This document shows positions 52,232 through 60,139 of a stretch of 64,000 nt of DNA, in pieces. Location: the IMG/VR virus record IMGVR_UViG_3300046373_000069, positions 29,610 through 93,609 of that record. One strand, 5' to 3'. Below the pieces are notes generated by a model, which ran no database searches, was not told where the DNA came from, and worked only from the letters and a program-made list of their open reading frames with translations. Position 1 is the first letter of the stretch, and every line of letters begins with the position of its first letter. Source of the stretch: a virus. Made by a program: the position numbers and the translations under genes.

Positions 52232-52715
52232 TACGCGCTCCAATCCTCAGTGATTTCCGTCCAAACAGCTTCATCAAGCTGCTCCTGATGCCAATCTTTG
52301 CTTCGGCCTACCAACTCACAAGAGCCACCGTAATATCCATTACTGCTGTTACGGTAGATAATCTCGATAAATCCGTACTTCTCCCACTTGATATGGTATC
52401 CATAGACCTGCTCACACTCTTGTCGAGTGCGACCGTTCGGCGCAGGTGGCCGCCTTCCAGCAGGGCGCGGTGCCGATCTTCCTGATCAGCCATCTGATTC
52501 ACCACTGCTGGCATCTCAAGCTCGCGCACCTCCGTTACCAAGCCCCTGCCAGAATGCCCGTAGTAGCCGAACAGAATATCCGCAAACCAACTCTCCGAGC
52601 AGCAATCACCCGCTGCGTAGTAGACAACCTCCCCAGCGTCCGTGGCAAATTTCAAGAAGTGCTGATCCTCATTTACGAAGATGCCCTTAATAGTTTTTCC
52701 GATCAGTTCTTTCAT
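52231..52715 (-). pseudogene. DUF7448-like gene split between two frames
   Basis: The N-terminal part from ATG 52715 reads KELIGKTIKGIFVNEDQHF, GDCCSESWFAD and VTEVRELEMP, then continues in that frame to a stop at 52308 with unconvincing sequence. The conserved C-terminal part (GRTRQECEQVYGYHI, EIIYRNSSNGYYGG) is in the -1 frame and ends at 52231, with no start codon of its own. A GC-rich segment around 52440-52500 lies at the break. Either a frame-disrupting insertion, a recoding event or a sequence error. Start overlaps the HD gene (ATGA). Confidence 0.68.
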
Positions 52716-53230
52716 GATTTCTCCGTCAATTGTTCATACCGCTTCAAAAACTCACGTTTAGCCTTCTCCGCACCCCACGCCACAATCCTCTTAGGATACG
52801 GATCAACCCCCGCCCAGTGGCTCTCAATGCCCCTCAAATCCCGATTCTCTGCAAGGAACACTGAGATGTCTGCAAGCTTAATCGAAGGGTGCATCGGGAA
52901 GGGCAGGCCCAGTCGCCCGAACATAAACTTCTCAACACGCTTCTCAAACGCCTTATACTGCGGCAGGAGCGCCTTCAGGGGCGAGTTGATGTCGCTCATC
53001 ACTCCCTCGCTCATGTCGTGCATGAGGGCGCTCAGGGCGTGCTCAGGCTCGACGCAGTAGCTCACCAGTACGCTGTGTTGTGCGACAGAGTAGTGTTTCT
53101 CAGTAGCACCCGTGAACCTGCAAATTCGGCTGACGTTGTGGGCCAAATCTTCAATCGTGTACGTGCTTTGGTCGAAGTCTACGAAATCGAAGCAGCCTCC
53201 TGAGAGCATTGTGATGCGATGCTGGCTCAC
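52712..53230 (-). CDS. HD-domain phosphohydrolase (YfbR-like nucleotidase)
   Basis: 172 residues. Metal motifs HYSVAQHSVLVS and ALMHDMSEG (HD), followed by DINSPLK, as in YfbR-type 5'-deoxynucleotidases and phage HD proteins. The FDFVDFDQSTYTIEDLAH start is shared by phage members. May adjust dNMP pools beside RNR and ThyX. Confidence 0.76.
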   Translation of the reverse strand: MSQHRITMLSGGCFDFVDFDQSTYTIEDLAHNVSRICRFTGATEKHYSVAQHSVLVSYCVEPEHALSALMHDMSEGVMSDINSPLKALLPQYKAFEKRVEKFMFGRLGLPFPMHPSIKLADISVFLAENRDLRGIESHWAGVDPYPKRIVAWGAEKAKREFLKRYEQLTEKS

Positions 53231-53454
53231 TTCAGATTCCCCATCTCTCGCTTCAAAGCTTTCTGAAGTTTCTCAAGGCGAGCAATCTTATTGCGAAACT
53301 TTACCACCCAATAATGAGACTCTGCTGCTTCTTCTACGTTACCTGCCTTGGAGTACTCTGAGCGCTCATCCTTACGAATACGTAGAAAGACGTGCCACGA
53401 ATGCAGAGTTTTGCGGTTGTGTGCTAGCTGAGACTGGATTTCCGAAAGAACCAT
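53227..53454 (-). CDS. Small coiled-coil protein
   Basis: 75 residues with a long basic helix (FRNKIARLEKLQKALKREM). Overlaps both neighbours (4 and 31 nt). Unknown function. Confidence 0.62.
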   Translation of the reverse strand: MVLSEIQSQLAHNRKTLHSWHVFLRIRKDERSEYSKAGNVEEAAESHYWVVKFRNKIARLEKLQKALKREMGNLK

Positions 53455-53780
53455 TTCAATTTCCTCTTTAGTTTGTTCCGTGCTTTGTGATTGAATACCT
53501 TCTTAATCCTGTCGGTATCCTCTTCAAACCTGTAAGCAAGGGTAAACTTCTCACGAGCCTTGGTAAATGGCTCGTACACCCACACGTTGTCCACTTTGTA
53601 TGTTGCCACTTCAAGCAGCAGGTTCGGCTGAGGCACGTTCCACAACACAGGCTTACGAGAGCCACTTGGAGGACTCTTGCACACAGTCCCTTTCTTCGTA
53701 ATCAGAATACCAGAGCCGTCCTCGAACGACACAAGCTCCCCAGTATTCTTATCACGCCAGCGATACCTGATGGGCACCAT
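53424..53780 (-). CDS. Hypothetical protein
   Basis: 118 residues. Beta-rich first part (IRYRWRDKNTGELVSF), NLLLEVATYKVDN in the middle, and a very basic C-terminus (HKARNKLKRKLKWFFRK). Start abuts the upstream gene. No family recognised. Confidence 0.65.
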   Translation of the reverse strand: MVPIRYRWRDKNTGELVSFEDGSGILITKKGTVCKSPPSGSRKPVLWNVPQPNLLLEVATYKVDNVWVYEPFTKAREKFTLAYRFEEDTDRIKKVFNHKARNKLKRKLKWFFRKSSLS

Positions 53781-53782
53781 AA

Positions 53783-53968
53783 TCAGCCCTTTGACTTCTC
53801 TCGTATGTTGAGCATCACATCTGCAATAGCGTATGCTCCGTAGGCCATTGCCGTGATGTCCTCGATAGCTTCGTCAAGAGCTCCTTGGTCGTCAATTGTT
53901 CGTAGGGCATAGGTCGTGCCACGGATGTAAGTAAGAGCTTTGAAGGCGAATTCATCGCGAATATCCAT
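53783..53968 (-). CDS. Small hypothetical protein, first gene after a promoter
   Basis: 61 residues, helical (FKALTYIRGTTYALRTIDD, ITAMAYGAYAIADVMLN), resembling small helical-bundle phage proteins. AGGAGAAAC before the ATG, 28 nt below the promoter. Unknown function. Confidence 0.66.
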   Translation of the reverse strand: MDIRDEFAFKALTYIRGTTYALRTIDDQGALDEAIEDITAMAYGAYAIADVMLNIREKSKG

Positions 53969-53996
53969 TTGTTTCTCCTAGTTAGTTAATGCAGCC

Positions 53997-54026
53997 ATTG
54001 TACAGAAGATTTGTAGCGGCTGTCAA
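53997..54026 (-). promoter_or_regulatory. Minus-strand sigma-70 promoter
   Basis: TTGACA (54026-54021), 18-bp spacer, TACAAT (54002-53997), placed directly after the HNH gene stop, so genes below the homing insert have their own promoter. Confidence 0.76.
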
Positions 54027-54033
54027 GCGTTTG

Positions 54034-54617
54034 CTACTTCCCGTGTCGATCAGTGTAAGTCAAGCCTTCTTCGACAAGCCTTGCCATCTGCGCTTCACGG
54101 TAGTCGCAAGCCATCTTGAATGCCACTTCCTCGCCATACTTCTTCATACTAAAACTCTTAGCGCCAATCTTCTGGTCTGCCTCACGCCAAGTGGCAACGT
54201 AGTAGAACACTCCGGGACACTTTTCGTTAACATGCACACCAGTGACTCCTGTGTGGTTATTACCGTACTTGGCCTTGTTCTTGCCGTTGAGGTAGTCAGT
54301 CGAAGGAATCAGGTTAGTAATCTTGTTGTTTGTGTTATCGCCGTCCTCATGGTCGAAAATCACATCCTCCAAAGGCTTCTCCGGGTGGTGCAAGGCGTAC
54401 ACGATACGATGTACCTTAATCCCACGACTGAAGTACTTGACCGTCCAGTATCCGTCTTTACGGAGATGCCCTGCGACATCTCCTGCACTCACAACCAATC
54501 TACCGTTCCCTTCACAGTGCCTCGTAACCTTCCAGCGCAGACAACTTGGACTCGTTTCATCGTAATAAAATAGTCTGCAATGTCATCTGGAAGTGGTTTA
54601 GCAGGTGCCCTAGCCAT
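54034..54617 (-). CDS. HNH homing endonuclease with N-terminus in a different frame
   Basis: The HNH body (from a TTG at 54498) has KVHRIVYALHHPE, IFDHEDGDNTNNKITNL (HNH_3) and an AP2-like GVTGVHVNEK ... WREADQ region. Typical members begin with a YDE(T)SPSxLRW segment: here it exists in the HNH frame (YYDETSPSCLRWK) without a start codon. It is continuous with an ATG-started 5' ORF (ATG 54617, MARAPAKPLPDDIADYF) if a -1 shift occurs at a TTTT run (54567-54570). The ATG overlaps the helicase stop (TAATG). Active status uncertain. Confidence 0.72.
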
Positions 54618-56245
54618 TAGAACTCATGCCCCATTTCATCAGCAAGAATCACCTGCCAAGTGTCCTCATCAATACTGAACTCATCACATACACCCAGATA
54701 GCTCCACGGACGGTTTTTAAGAACAGTAAGACGCACGTTACCCCTGCTACGGTCAGGCATAATCTGCGGTTCAAGACCAATGATAATCCAGCTAAGTTGC
54801 TCCAGTGCCGCGCTGCCGCGCATCATTTCCTTGGCGACCTTAACCCAGTACGGCTCGTCTTCCTTGCCTTTAGGTGGCGTAAACATCTTACCGTCGCCAC
54901 GATTGATGTGTGAGATAGCAATAATACAGACATCGTTAGCAGCACAGAATGCAGCAAGCTCAGTCATCACCATGTCCAGTTCTTTTCGCTCGTTAGCGAT
55001 ATCTGATCCGCTGATAACGACACTCAAGTGGTCGATGATAATAAACTTGCATTTCTCTACAAGGTGCATATGCTTCACTTTGCTCATAAGCTCAGTGATA
55101 GGCAAGCTACCGAAGTGTCCCAACATAACAAGCTTGTCATCTTCGACAATACTATTACGTGCCGCTGCAATCTCCTCCATAGTGGCACAGCTAAGCGGGT
55201 CATTCTTGAACTTGTTGTAGTTCACCTTCAGCTTGGAAGCGACGATACGTTGCATAGTCTCAACGTTGTTCTCCTCCAAATAAATCATACCCGTGCGTTC
55301 GCCAGCCTCAATAAAGCCGTTTGCAAAAATAGAGGTAACACTACTCTTGCCAACACCGGATGGGCTAGTCAGCAGTACCAGCTCACCGCCTCGGAAGCCG
55401 TGTATCTTCTCCATAAGCTTAGGGAAGCAGCTAATAATAAGCCCAGTAATGCGCTTACGCACCAAATCATCAAGGCTGATATCGGATGCCTTAACAATTT
55501 TCTCAGCACTGTATGCGCGCTTGCCGAATTGCACAAGCTTCGCAAGCTCCTCAGTTTTACCTGCTTGCAACATATCTGATGCGTCTTTGAAGTCACCCTC
55601 AGTAGATACGACAAACAGACTTAAATTGCTTCCCATCAGAGCACTCGCAACAGCTTCACGAGCCTCGTGCCCCTTCATGATGTTCTTTGCCTTCTCCGCT
55701 GGAGTGCAATAGTCGTCATCAAAGAACAGGCACAAGGAATCGAAGGATGTCACAAATTCATTGTTGTGCAGAGTGGCCTCAACAGCATTAGCCGTGCCCA
55801 TCGGCAAGCTTGCCACGAACGGCTCCATGCCAGCAAACTTGGTGCCTTTCACTTGATCCACCATAGCCTGATAGCACGACATCGTATCAAGCTCACCTTC
55901 CGTGTAGACAAGCGTGTTACGTTTACGTTGGACACCCTCTGCCACATCCTGCCCAAACAGCTTATTGGAAATAGTGACAGCACCCACTGTAGACCAATGA
56001 TACTTCTCACTCTTATCTTTGGTGAGGTCCATCTTCTTATAACCAGTGATTTTACCCTTCTGGTTAATCGAGGGGAAATACAGCGCCTCGACAGTGCGAC
56101 CATCCGTCTCACTAATCCCTGCACGCACGCCAAACTTCTCGCACGTTTCCTTCGTAATGTTCCGCGATGGGATGTCCTTAAAAGGATACTCACCGATGTC
56201 AGCAAGCGTTTCCTTCGGGACGTATTTTGGCTCATCTGATTTCAT
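54617..56245 (-). CDS. Toprim primase-helicase (T7 gp4/Twinkle-like)
   Basis: 542 residues from ATG 56245. Toprim motifs VYTEGELDTMSCYQ and FFDDDY (about 115-190), then a DnaB/RecA-type helicase with Walker A SPSGVGKSS (~300), Walker B KFIIIDHLSVV and the SHINRGDGK motif. No N-terminal zinc-binding domain, as in T7 gp4B, so primer synthesis may be weak or may need another protein. Central replisome component. Confidence 0.88.
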   Translation of the reverse strand: MKSDEPKYVPKETLADIGEYPFKDIPSRNITKETCEKFGVRAGISETDGRTVEALYFPSINQKGKITGYKKMDLTKDKSEKYHWSTVGAVTISNKLFGQDVAEGVQRKRNTLVYTEGELDTMSCYQAMVDQVKGTKFAGMEPFVASLPMGTANAVEATLHNNEFVTSFDSLCLFFDDDYCTPAEKAKNIMKGHEAREAVASALMGSNLSLFVVSTEGDFKDASDMLQAGKTEELAKLVQFGKRAYSAEKIVKASDISLDDLVRKRITGLIISCFPKLMEKIHGFRGGELVLLTSPSGVGKSSVTSIFANGFIEAGERTGMIYLEENNVETMQRIVASKLKVNYNKFKNDPLSCATMEEIAAARNSIVEDDKLVMLGHFGSLPITELMSKVKHMHLVEKCKFIIIDHLSVVISGSDIANERKELDMVMTELAAFCAANDVCIIAISHINRGDGKMFTPPKGKEDEPYWVKVAKEMMRGSAALEQLSWIIIGLEPQIMPDRSRGNVRLTVLKNRPWSYLGVCDEFSIDEDTWQVILADEMGHEF

Positions 56246-56283
56246 GCTGTTCCCTTTGTATTTTTCGTATCCCAAGCTTCCCC

Positions 56284-56469
56284 CTACTTAACCAAAACTT
56301 CCACATTCAAATGCGCAAGCAACTCATACAATTCCTGCACAGTGTCTTTAGCATAATCTTCGTCGTAGCACGTAAAGAACGCCACTTCGCGGTCCTCTTT
56401 AGGAAGCGTGAACATTCCAGCCTTTTGCACCACCTTCACGCAATTGCCGAAACGTTGGATGTCTAGCAT
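56284..56469 (-). CDS. Small hypothetical protein
   Basis: 61 residues with AGGAGAAG before the ATG. Beta strands (REVAFFTCYDEDYAKD) and a helix (VQELYELLAHLNVEV). Unknown function. Confidence 0.64.
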   Translation of the reverse strand: MLDIQRFGNCVKVVQKAGMFTLPKEDREVAFFTCYDEDYAKDTVQELYELLAHLNVEVLVK

Positions 56470-56500
56470 GTCTTCTCCTAAGCCAAAAAGTTATCCTCAC

Positions 56501-56926
56501 TTACGCCAGAAAATGATATCCCACACCAACCTTCAGCGCCGCCTCTTCCGAGCTAAGCATCACGTCAGTTGTGCCGATGACACCTTCGCAATCATACCTC
56601 ACCCTTACCCACCAGCGCCCATACACATAAACTGGCTTACCAAGCACTTCCGTCACGTAGCAGTCGATGAGGTTCGTAGACGCCAGCGCTGCAACCCAAT
56701 CTCGCACTTCGCGGTCTTCAGATGCGATCCCTTGCACAATCTTCAGTAAGTCACGATCAAGCTTTTGGTCACGGTGCAGCTTCACAAGATGCTTCTTAGT
56801 CTCCTTGAAGTCCTTGCGACGGCCTAGCTGCTTGTACCCCTCTGCCCAATAAATGTTCAGGGTGATTTCCGACGCACGCTTTGCCAGTCGGCTTTGGAGG
56901 TTGCTGCACATAGCTTCGTAATTCAT
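56501..56926 (-). CDS. Hypothetical protein
   Basis: 141 residues from ATG 56926, overlapping the upstream stop by 4 nt; a longer in-frame extension is rejected. Basic helical N-terminus (CSNLQSRLAKRASEI, HLVKLHRDQKLDRD) and a beta-rich end (GKPVYVYGRWWVRVRYDCEG). No family recognised. Confidence 0.66.
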   Translation of the reverse strand: MNYEAMCSNLQSRLAKRASEITLNIYWAEGYKQLGRRKDFKETKKHLVKLHRDQKLDRDLLKIVQGIASEDREVRDWVAALASTNLIDCYVTEVLGKPVYVYGRWWVRVRYDCEGVIGTTDVMLSSEEAALKVGVGYHFLA

Positions 56927-57141
56927 TTTGGTTCCTTTGCTTTGAAGAAGGGTTTGTTCAGCCAGCTTGCGAAGAAGATTACATAGATCAAAGTTAACGC
57001 TAACGAAAATCCGCCAAACGCACATACCCAGAAAACTTCACGGTTGCTCATATCTGGCTTCGGATCATCAATGTTATGGGCAATCCAAGCCGCCAAGAAC
57101 CCCGACAGCAGCCACAGGGCGATGCAGAGAATAATTGTCAT
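56923..57141 (-). CDS. Two-helix membrane protein
   Basis: 72 residues from ATG 57141 (GGAGA upstream, ATGA overlap with the preceding tiny gene). Two membrane helices (IILCIALWLLSGFLAAWIA and FGGFSLALTLIYVIFFA) separated by a charged loop. Probably host inner membrane; function unknown. Confidence 0.66.
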   Translation of the reverse strand: MTIILCIALWLLSGFLAAWIAHNIDDPKPDMSNREVFWVCAFGGFSLALTLIYVIFFASWLNKPFFKAKEPK

Positions 57142-57242
57142 GTCAGTCTCCAAAAAGTGTGCCGATAAGGATCAGTGCGAACAAGACCCCCTACCACCGC
57201 TAGGAGGGTGATGCCGCCAACAGCTGCGAAGATGGTTCCCAT
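57138..57242 (-). CDS. Tiny membrane protein
   Basis: 34 residues, below usual ORF cut-offs; TAGGAGAAAC ribosome site before ATG 57242 and a stop overlapping the next ATG. Single hydrophobic helix (IFAAVGGITLLAVVGGLV). First gene below a promoter. Confidence 0.6.
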   Translation of the reverse strand: MGTIFAAVGGITLLAVVGGLVRTDPYRHTFWRLT

Positions 57243-57286
57243 TTTGTTTCTCCTAAGTTTGTTACCATTGTTGTGTTAGCGAGGAC

Positions 57287-57315
57287 ATTGTAGAGTGCTT
57301 CTGAGTTGCTTGCAA
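57287..57315 (-). promoter_or_regulatory. Minus-strand promoter after thyX
   Basis: TTGCAA (57315-57310), 17-bp spacer, TACAAT (57292-57287), 45 nt before the tiny membrane gene. Weaker -35 than the other promoters. Confidence 0.6.
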
Positions 57316-57322
57316 GGATTAT

Positions 57323-58033
57323 TTACGCATGCTCAAGCAGCGCTGCAAGGCTCACTGGGAAGTGTTGCCCCACAATGGTCTTGATACCATCAGCAACAAT
57401 TTGGCTTTCCTCCTGCGTGTGCGAGTCAAGGCGCAGAGAGAGCATCTTATGGAAAGCCTTAAGCGTGCCGCTCCAATACCACTCAGTCATCATGTCCGTA
57501 GGCAGAATAGCCCGTGCCTGTTCTGCACAGATACCCATCTTCAGTAGCTCTTCGTACGCTTCCAGAGCAACCTGAGCGGCGCTAAAGAAGATTCGGTGTG
57601 CAGATGCTTGCGTCATCTCATCAACTTCATCGCCACTACCTTGCTTCACATTCTCAGCGGCCCAACGGAAGTTCATCTCACCAAACTCTGGTTCAGTGTT
57701 GACATAGCGGCGGCTCACCTCGTTCCACGGCATGTACTCATGTTTCACAAGCTGGCGTGCTACGTAGAGCGGGGCCTTAACACGCACTGTAATGAACGTG
57801 TGGTTGAAAGGTGAGTAGTGTTTGTGCTTAGCAAGGTAGTTAATGAGCCGCTTATCACCGGCTGCTAGCACAGGTTCAAAATGTTCGTACCCGCAGTCAG
57901 GGTCATCCATTTCTGGAACACGCTCCCAGTCCCAATCACTCTCTTTGTCGAAGCTTACACGAGCCGACTGGACTACGCTCAAGTCAGTGCCGCAATGGTC
58001 AATATAGTCTACTTTAATATCCGCAATCTTCAT
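57323..58033 (-). CDS. thyX: Flavin-dependent thymidylate synthase
   Basis: 236 residues. Makes dTMP from dUMP using FAD, NADPH and methylene-tetrahydrofolate. Signature region KHEYMPWNEVSRRY replaces the usual RHRxxSxNExSxRY, keeping His, NE, S and RRY. HKHYSPFNH and the C-terminal LRLDSHTQEE also fit ThyX. Its first 20 nt overlap the end of the CapR-like gene. Confidence 0.86.
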   Translation of the reverse strand: MKIADIKVDYIDHCGTDLSVVQSARVSFDKESDWDWERVPEMDDPDCGYEHFEPVLAAGDKRLINYLAKHKHYSPFNHTFITVRVKAPLYVARQLVKHEYMPWNEVSRRYVNTEPEFGEMNFRWAAENVKQGSGDEVDEMTQASAHRIFFSAAQVALEAYEELLKMGICAEQARAILPTDMMTEWYWSGTLKAFHKMLSLRLDSHTQEESQIVADGIKTIVGQHFPVSLAALLEHA

Positions 58034-59210
58034 AATTATCCTGTTTCAAATGTTTATTTCTAACAAAGTCTACTAAGTCGTCATAGAGTTCATAGTGTGT
58101 TGCTTCTGTCTTAAACCCTTCAATGCTCTGAGGGACTACCTCAAACAGTTGTTTCAGTTCTGTTTCAATTCCTCGTGCAATATCTCCGTCAAATTTAAAC
58201 ACCTCAGACTCGGTGATCGTGCATCCGACCTTCCTTGCTCCGTTTTTGTGGTCGTTCAACCTTCTTTTAGGTGTGTTCGATATCCCGTAACCTGCAAACG
58301 GGGTTTCGCCCTCAAATTTTAACACATATAAGAAACCTGTTTTATGATCTTTGTAACCTGTTGTGTTACATTTACTGCACCACATATCGTGATTAAGATG
58401 CCATACAGTAGTCTCCCACTCTTCCTGATGCACATTGCACCACACCCGTATCGTACTGTTTGTCACAGAAGAACTCTTTTTGCCCCAACTAATAAACTCG
58501 AAATTAGGTCTATCTACTAGGAGTTTACTTACATCATACTCAGCTTGAGAATGAGTCCAATTTTGTTTGTGAGAACATCTGCAAGATTTGATGCCCTTAC
58601 CAAGACGTTGTCTGTCAGACTTGAATACTCCACTACAAAGACCTTCAGTCACGTACTCATCCTTGCTGCACTTTCCGCAGGTGTACTCCCACTGCTTTCT
58701 ACCGACTCTTTTAAAAATCGTCCCTTCGGCGAACGCTCCAGTAGACGTGAAGTCTGTGATGTACTCCTCAGTAGTTCTGCTCTTGCTGTCAGACATCCTC
58801 TCCGTCTTACAAGTAGGGCAAGAGCTTCCCTTGTCTAAAAAGCTGTACAAACGTGTGTTTGCCCAACGAACTCCGTGTTTGGTACAAGTAAGGTCTAAAA
58901 ATGTATTGTTAAACTTCCAATCTCCAACGAAGCCGTTAAAAGTGTATCCACGAGTTTGGCAAGCCCTATTTACTCTGACAACATATTGCTCTTTAGTCCA
59001 ATGTACAGCAGGGCTGCACCCACAAGGTAAAGTCGCCCTCAATATTGATTGCTTTGGCACTATGTACTCTGCCGCACCAAATAACTCAGGGTCTGTTGCG
59101 CAGGCGTGGCACTTGACACGCAACAGTCTAGAGCCGTTAGAAGCTATCGTACCGCTCCAACCAAGAACCTCCAGCTGATCACTACCCCCGTACCGTGCCC
59201 CCTCTTTCAC
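58014..59210 (-). CDS. CapR-like, zinc-binding homing endonuclease-type protein with GIY-YIG C-terminus
   Basis: 398 residues. Repeated zinc-binding modules with paired Cys (CHAC, CPTC, CGKC, CRCSHK, CSKC) of the type seen in CapR-homology and DUF723 proteins. The C-terminal ~95 residues have FLYVLKF and GYGISNTPKRRLNDHK, a GIY-YIG/T5orf172-like end. Overlaps the small paralogue upstream by 4 nt and thyX downstream by 20 nt. Likely a selfish nuclease. Confidence 0.75.
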   Translation of the reverse strand: MKEGARYGGSDQLEVLGWSGTIASNGSRLLRVKCHACATDPELFGAAEYIVPKQSILRATLPCGCSPAVHWTKEQYVVRVNRACQTRGYTFNGFVGDWKFNNTFLDLTCTKHGVRWANTRLYSFLDKGSSCPTCKTERMSDSKSRTTEEYITDFTSTGAFAEGTIFKRVGRKQWEYTCGKCSKDEYVTEGLCSGVFKSDRQRLGKGIKSCRCSHKQNWTHSQAEYDVSKLLVDRPNFEFISWGKKSSSVTNSTIRVWCNVHQEEWETTVWHLNHDMWCSKCNTTGYKDHKTGFLYVLKFEGETPFAGYGISNTPKRRLNDHKNGARKVGCTITESEVFKFDGDIARGIETELKQLFEVVPQSIEGFKTEATHYELYDDLVDFVRNKHLKQDNYEDCGY

Positions 59211-59398
59211 ATGCCCTCCAACTGCTTCATCAGCTTGCGCTTCTTAACAATCTTACGGGCTTCCTTAATCTTCTCGACCATTTCATCTACGTTACGTTTC
59301 TTGTAGTAGATCAGGACAGTTGAAATAAGCTGTGCGTTGCTTGCTTCCACATGGTCGGCCAGTTCTTCGGTAGTGCAGTTACGGTAGTCAAAAGTCAT
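59207..59398 (-). CDS. Small helical protein, paralogue of the 51856-52053 gene
   Basis: 63 residues from ATG 59398 (AGGAGAAC upstream). CTTEELADHV, LIYYKKRN, KIKEARKIVKKRKL match its paralogue. It lies between a strong promoter and a homing-type gene, repeating the arrangement at polB. Confidence 0.7.
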   Translation of the reverse strand: MTFDYRNCTTEELADHVEASNAQLISTVLIYYKKRNVDEMVEKIKEARKIVKKRKLMKQLEGM

Positions 59399-59421
59399 AG
59401 TAGTTCTCCTATTAAAGAGAC

Positions 59422-59450
59422 AGTATACCACAACTAGTGCTTAAAGTCAA
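59422..59450 (-). promoter_or_regulatory. Minus-strand sigma-70 promoter (thyX region)
   Basis: TTGACT (59450-59445), 17-bp spacer, TATACT (59427-59422), 24 nt before the 63-residue gene, the same distance and -35 as the promoter at 52077. Confidence 0.8.
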
Positions 59451-59453
59451 GTA

Positions 59454-59675
59454 TTATTTCTTCCACGCATCATGAAATTCCTCCATTGAAGAGTCGTAAC
59501 CTTCCCAGTGGGCCACACCGTTCTTCATAAGGCATTCGAGGATAAGCTCGCACTTCATTAGCCACGATAGAACTTCCGGCGGCGTGTAAACACGGTCATC
59601 CTCTTCAGGGCGGAGGTAGAAGCTGTCGGAGATGCCTCCAACGATTACTTCGGAGCGTTCTAGTTCGTCAGTCAT
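59454..59675 (-). CDS. Hypothetical acidic protein
   Basis: 73 residues from ATG 59675, ATGA overlap upstream. Acidic loop (YLRPEEDDRVYTPPEV) and a helix with LSWLMKCELILECLMKNG. Its stop lies just before the promoter of the thyX cassette. Unknown function. Confidence 0.64.
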   Translation of the reverse strand: MTDELERSEVIVGGISDSFYLRPEEDDRVYTPPEVLSWLMKCELILECLMKNGVAHWEGYDSSMEEFHDAWKK

Positions 59676-59920
59676 ACGTAATCCCACAGTGACTTTATAA
59701 GGGCAAGTGCTTTAACATCATCATCTGTTGCCCTGCGCAAGAAGTCGTCAGGTAGCCTGTCATCATGACTCTCTTCACATAGCCAATTGTTACTATTAAT
59801 ATAGTACGTTTTACCTAGTGAATGTTTTTTCCTGATTAGGTCTTGCATGTGGACGACAATGTCGCGTTCGGAAACTTGGACTTCCACATGTAGTTTTTGA
59901 ACTGCTGCTAAATTGATCAT
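59672..59920 (-). CDS. Hypothetical protein
   Basis: 82 residues overlapping both neighbours by 4 nt. N-terminal strands (KLHVEVQVSERDIVVHM) and a charged C-terminus (LPDDFLRRATDDDVKAL). Base composition is slightly more AT-rich than neighbours. Unknown function. Confidence 0.64.
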   Translation of the reverse strand: MINLAAVQKLHVEVQVSERDIVVHMQDLIRKKHSLGKTYYINSNNWLCEESHDDRLPDDFLRRATDDDVKALALIKSLWDYV

Positions 59921-60138
59921 TTCATTAGTCCTTCCAGTCGATAGTAAGCTTCTGTCAAGTCAACCACTTCGTAGCGGCTCTGCTCAGCGAAGCTCTCAAT
60001 GTTGTACAAGCCAAGTTGACTCCGATGACACAGAAGTGCACTCTTAGCTGCGCCAACACTCACCCAGCCACACTTGGTGCCGATCCTGATAAAGGTGCCA
60101 TTGTCGCTGTCTACGATAGCGAAAATTTTAGTGCTCAT
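59917..60138 (-). CDS. Hypothetical protein
   Basis: 73 residues from ATG 60138, one base after the ligase stop. IFAIVDSDNGTFIRIG and CGWVSVGAAKSAL recall small phage proteins with a beta-hairpin fold. Unknown function. Confidence 0.64.
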   Translation of the reverse strand: MSTKIFAIVDSDNGTFIRIGTKCGWVSVGAAKSALLCHRSQLGLYNIESFAEQSRYEVVDLTEAYYRLEGLMK

Positions 60139-60139
60139 C

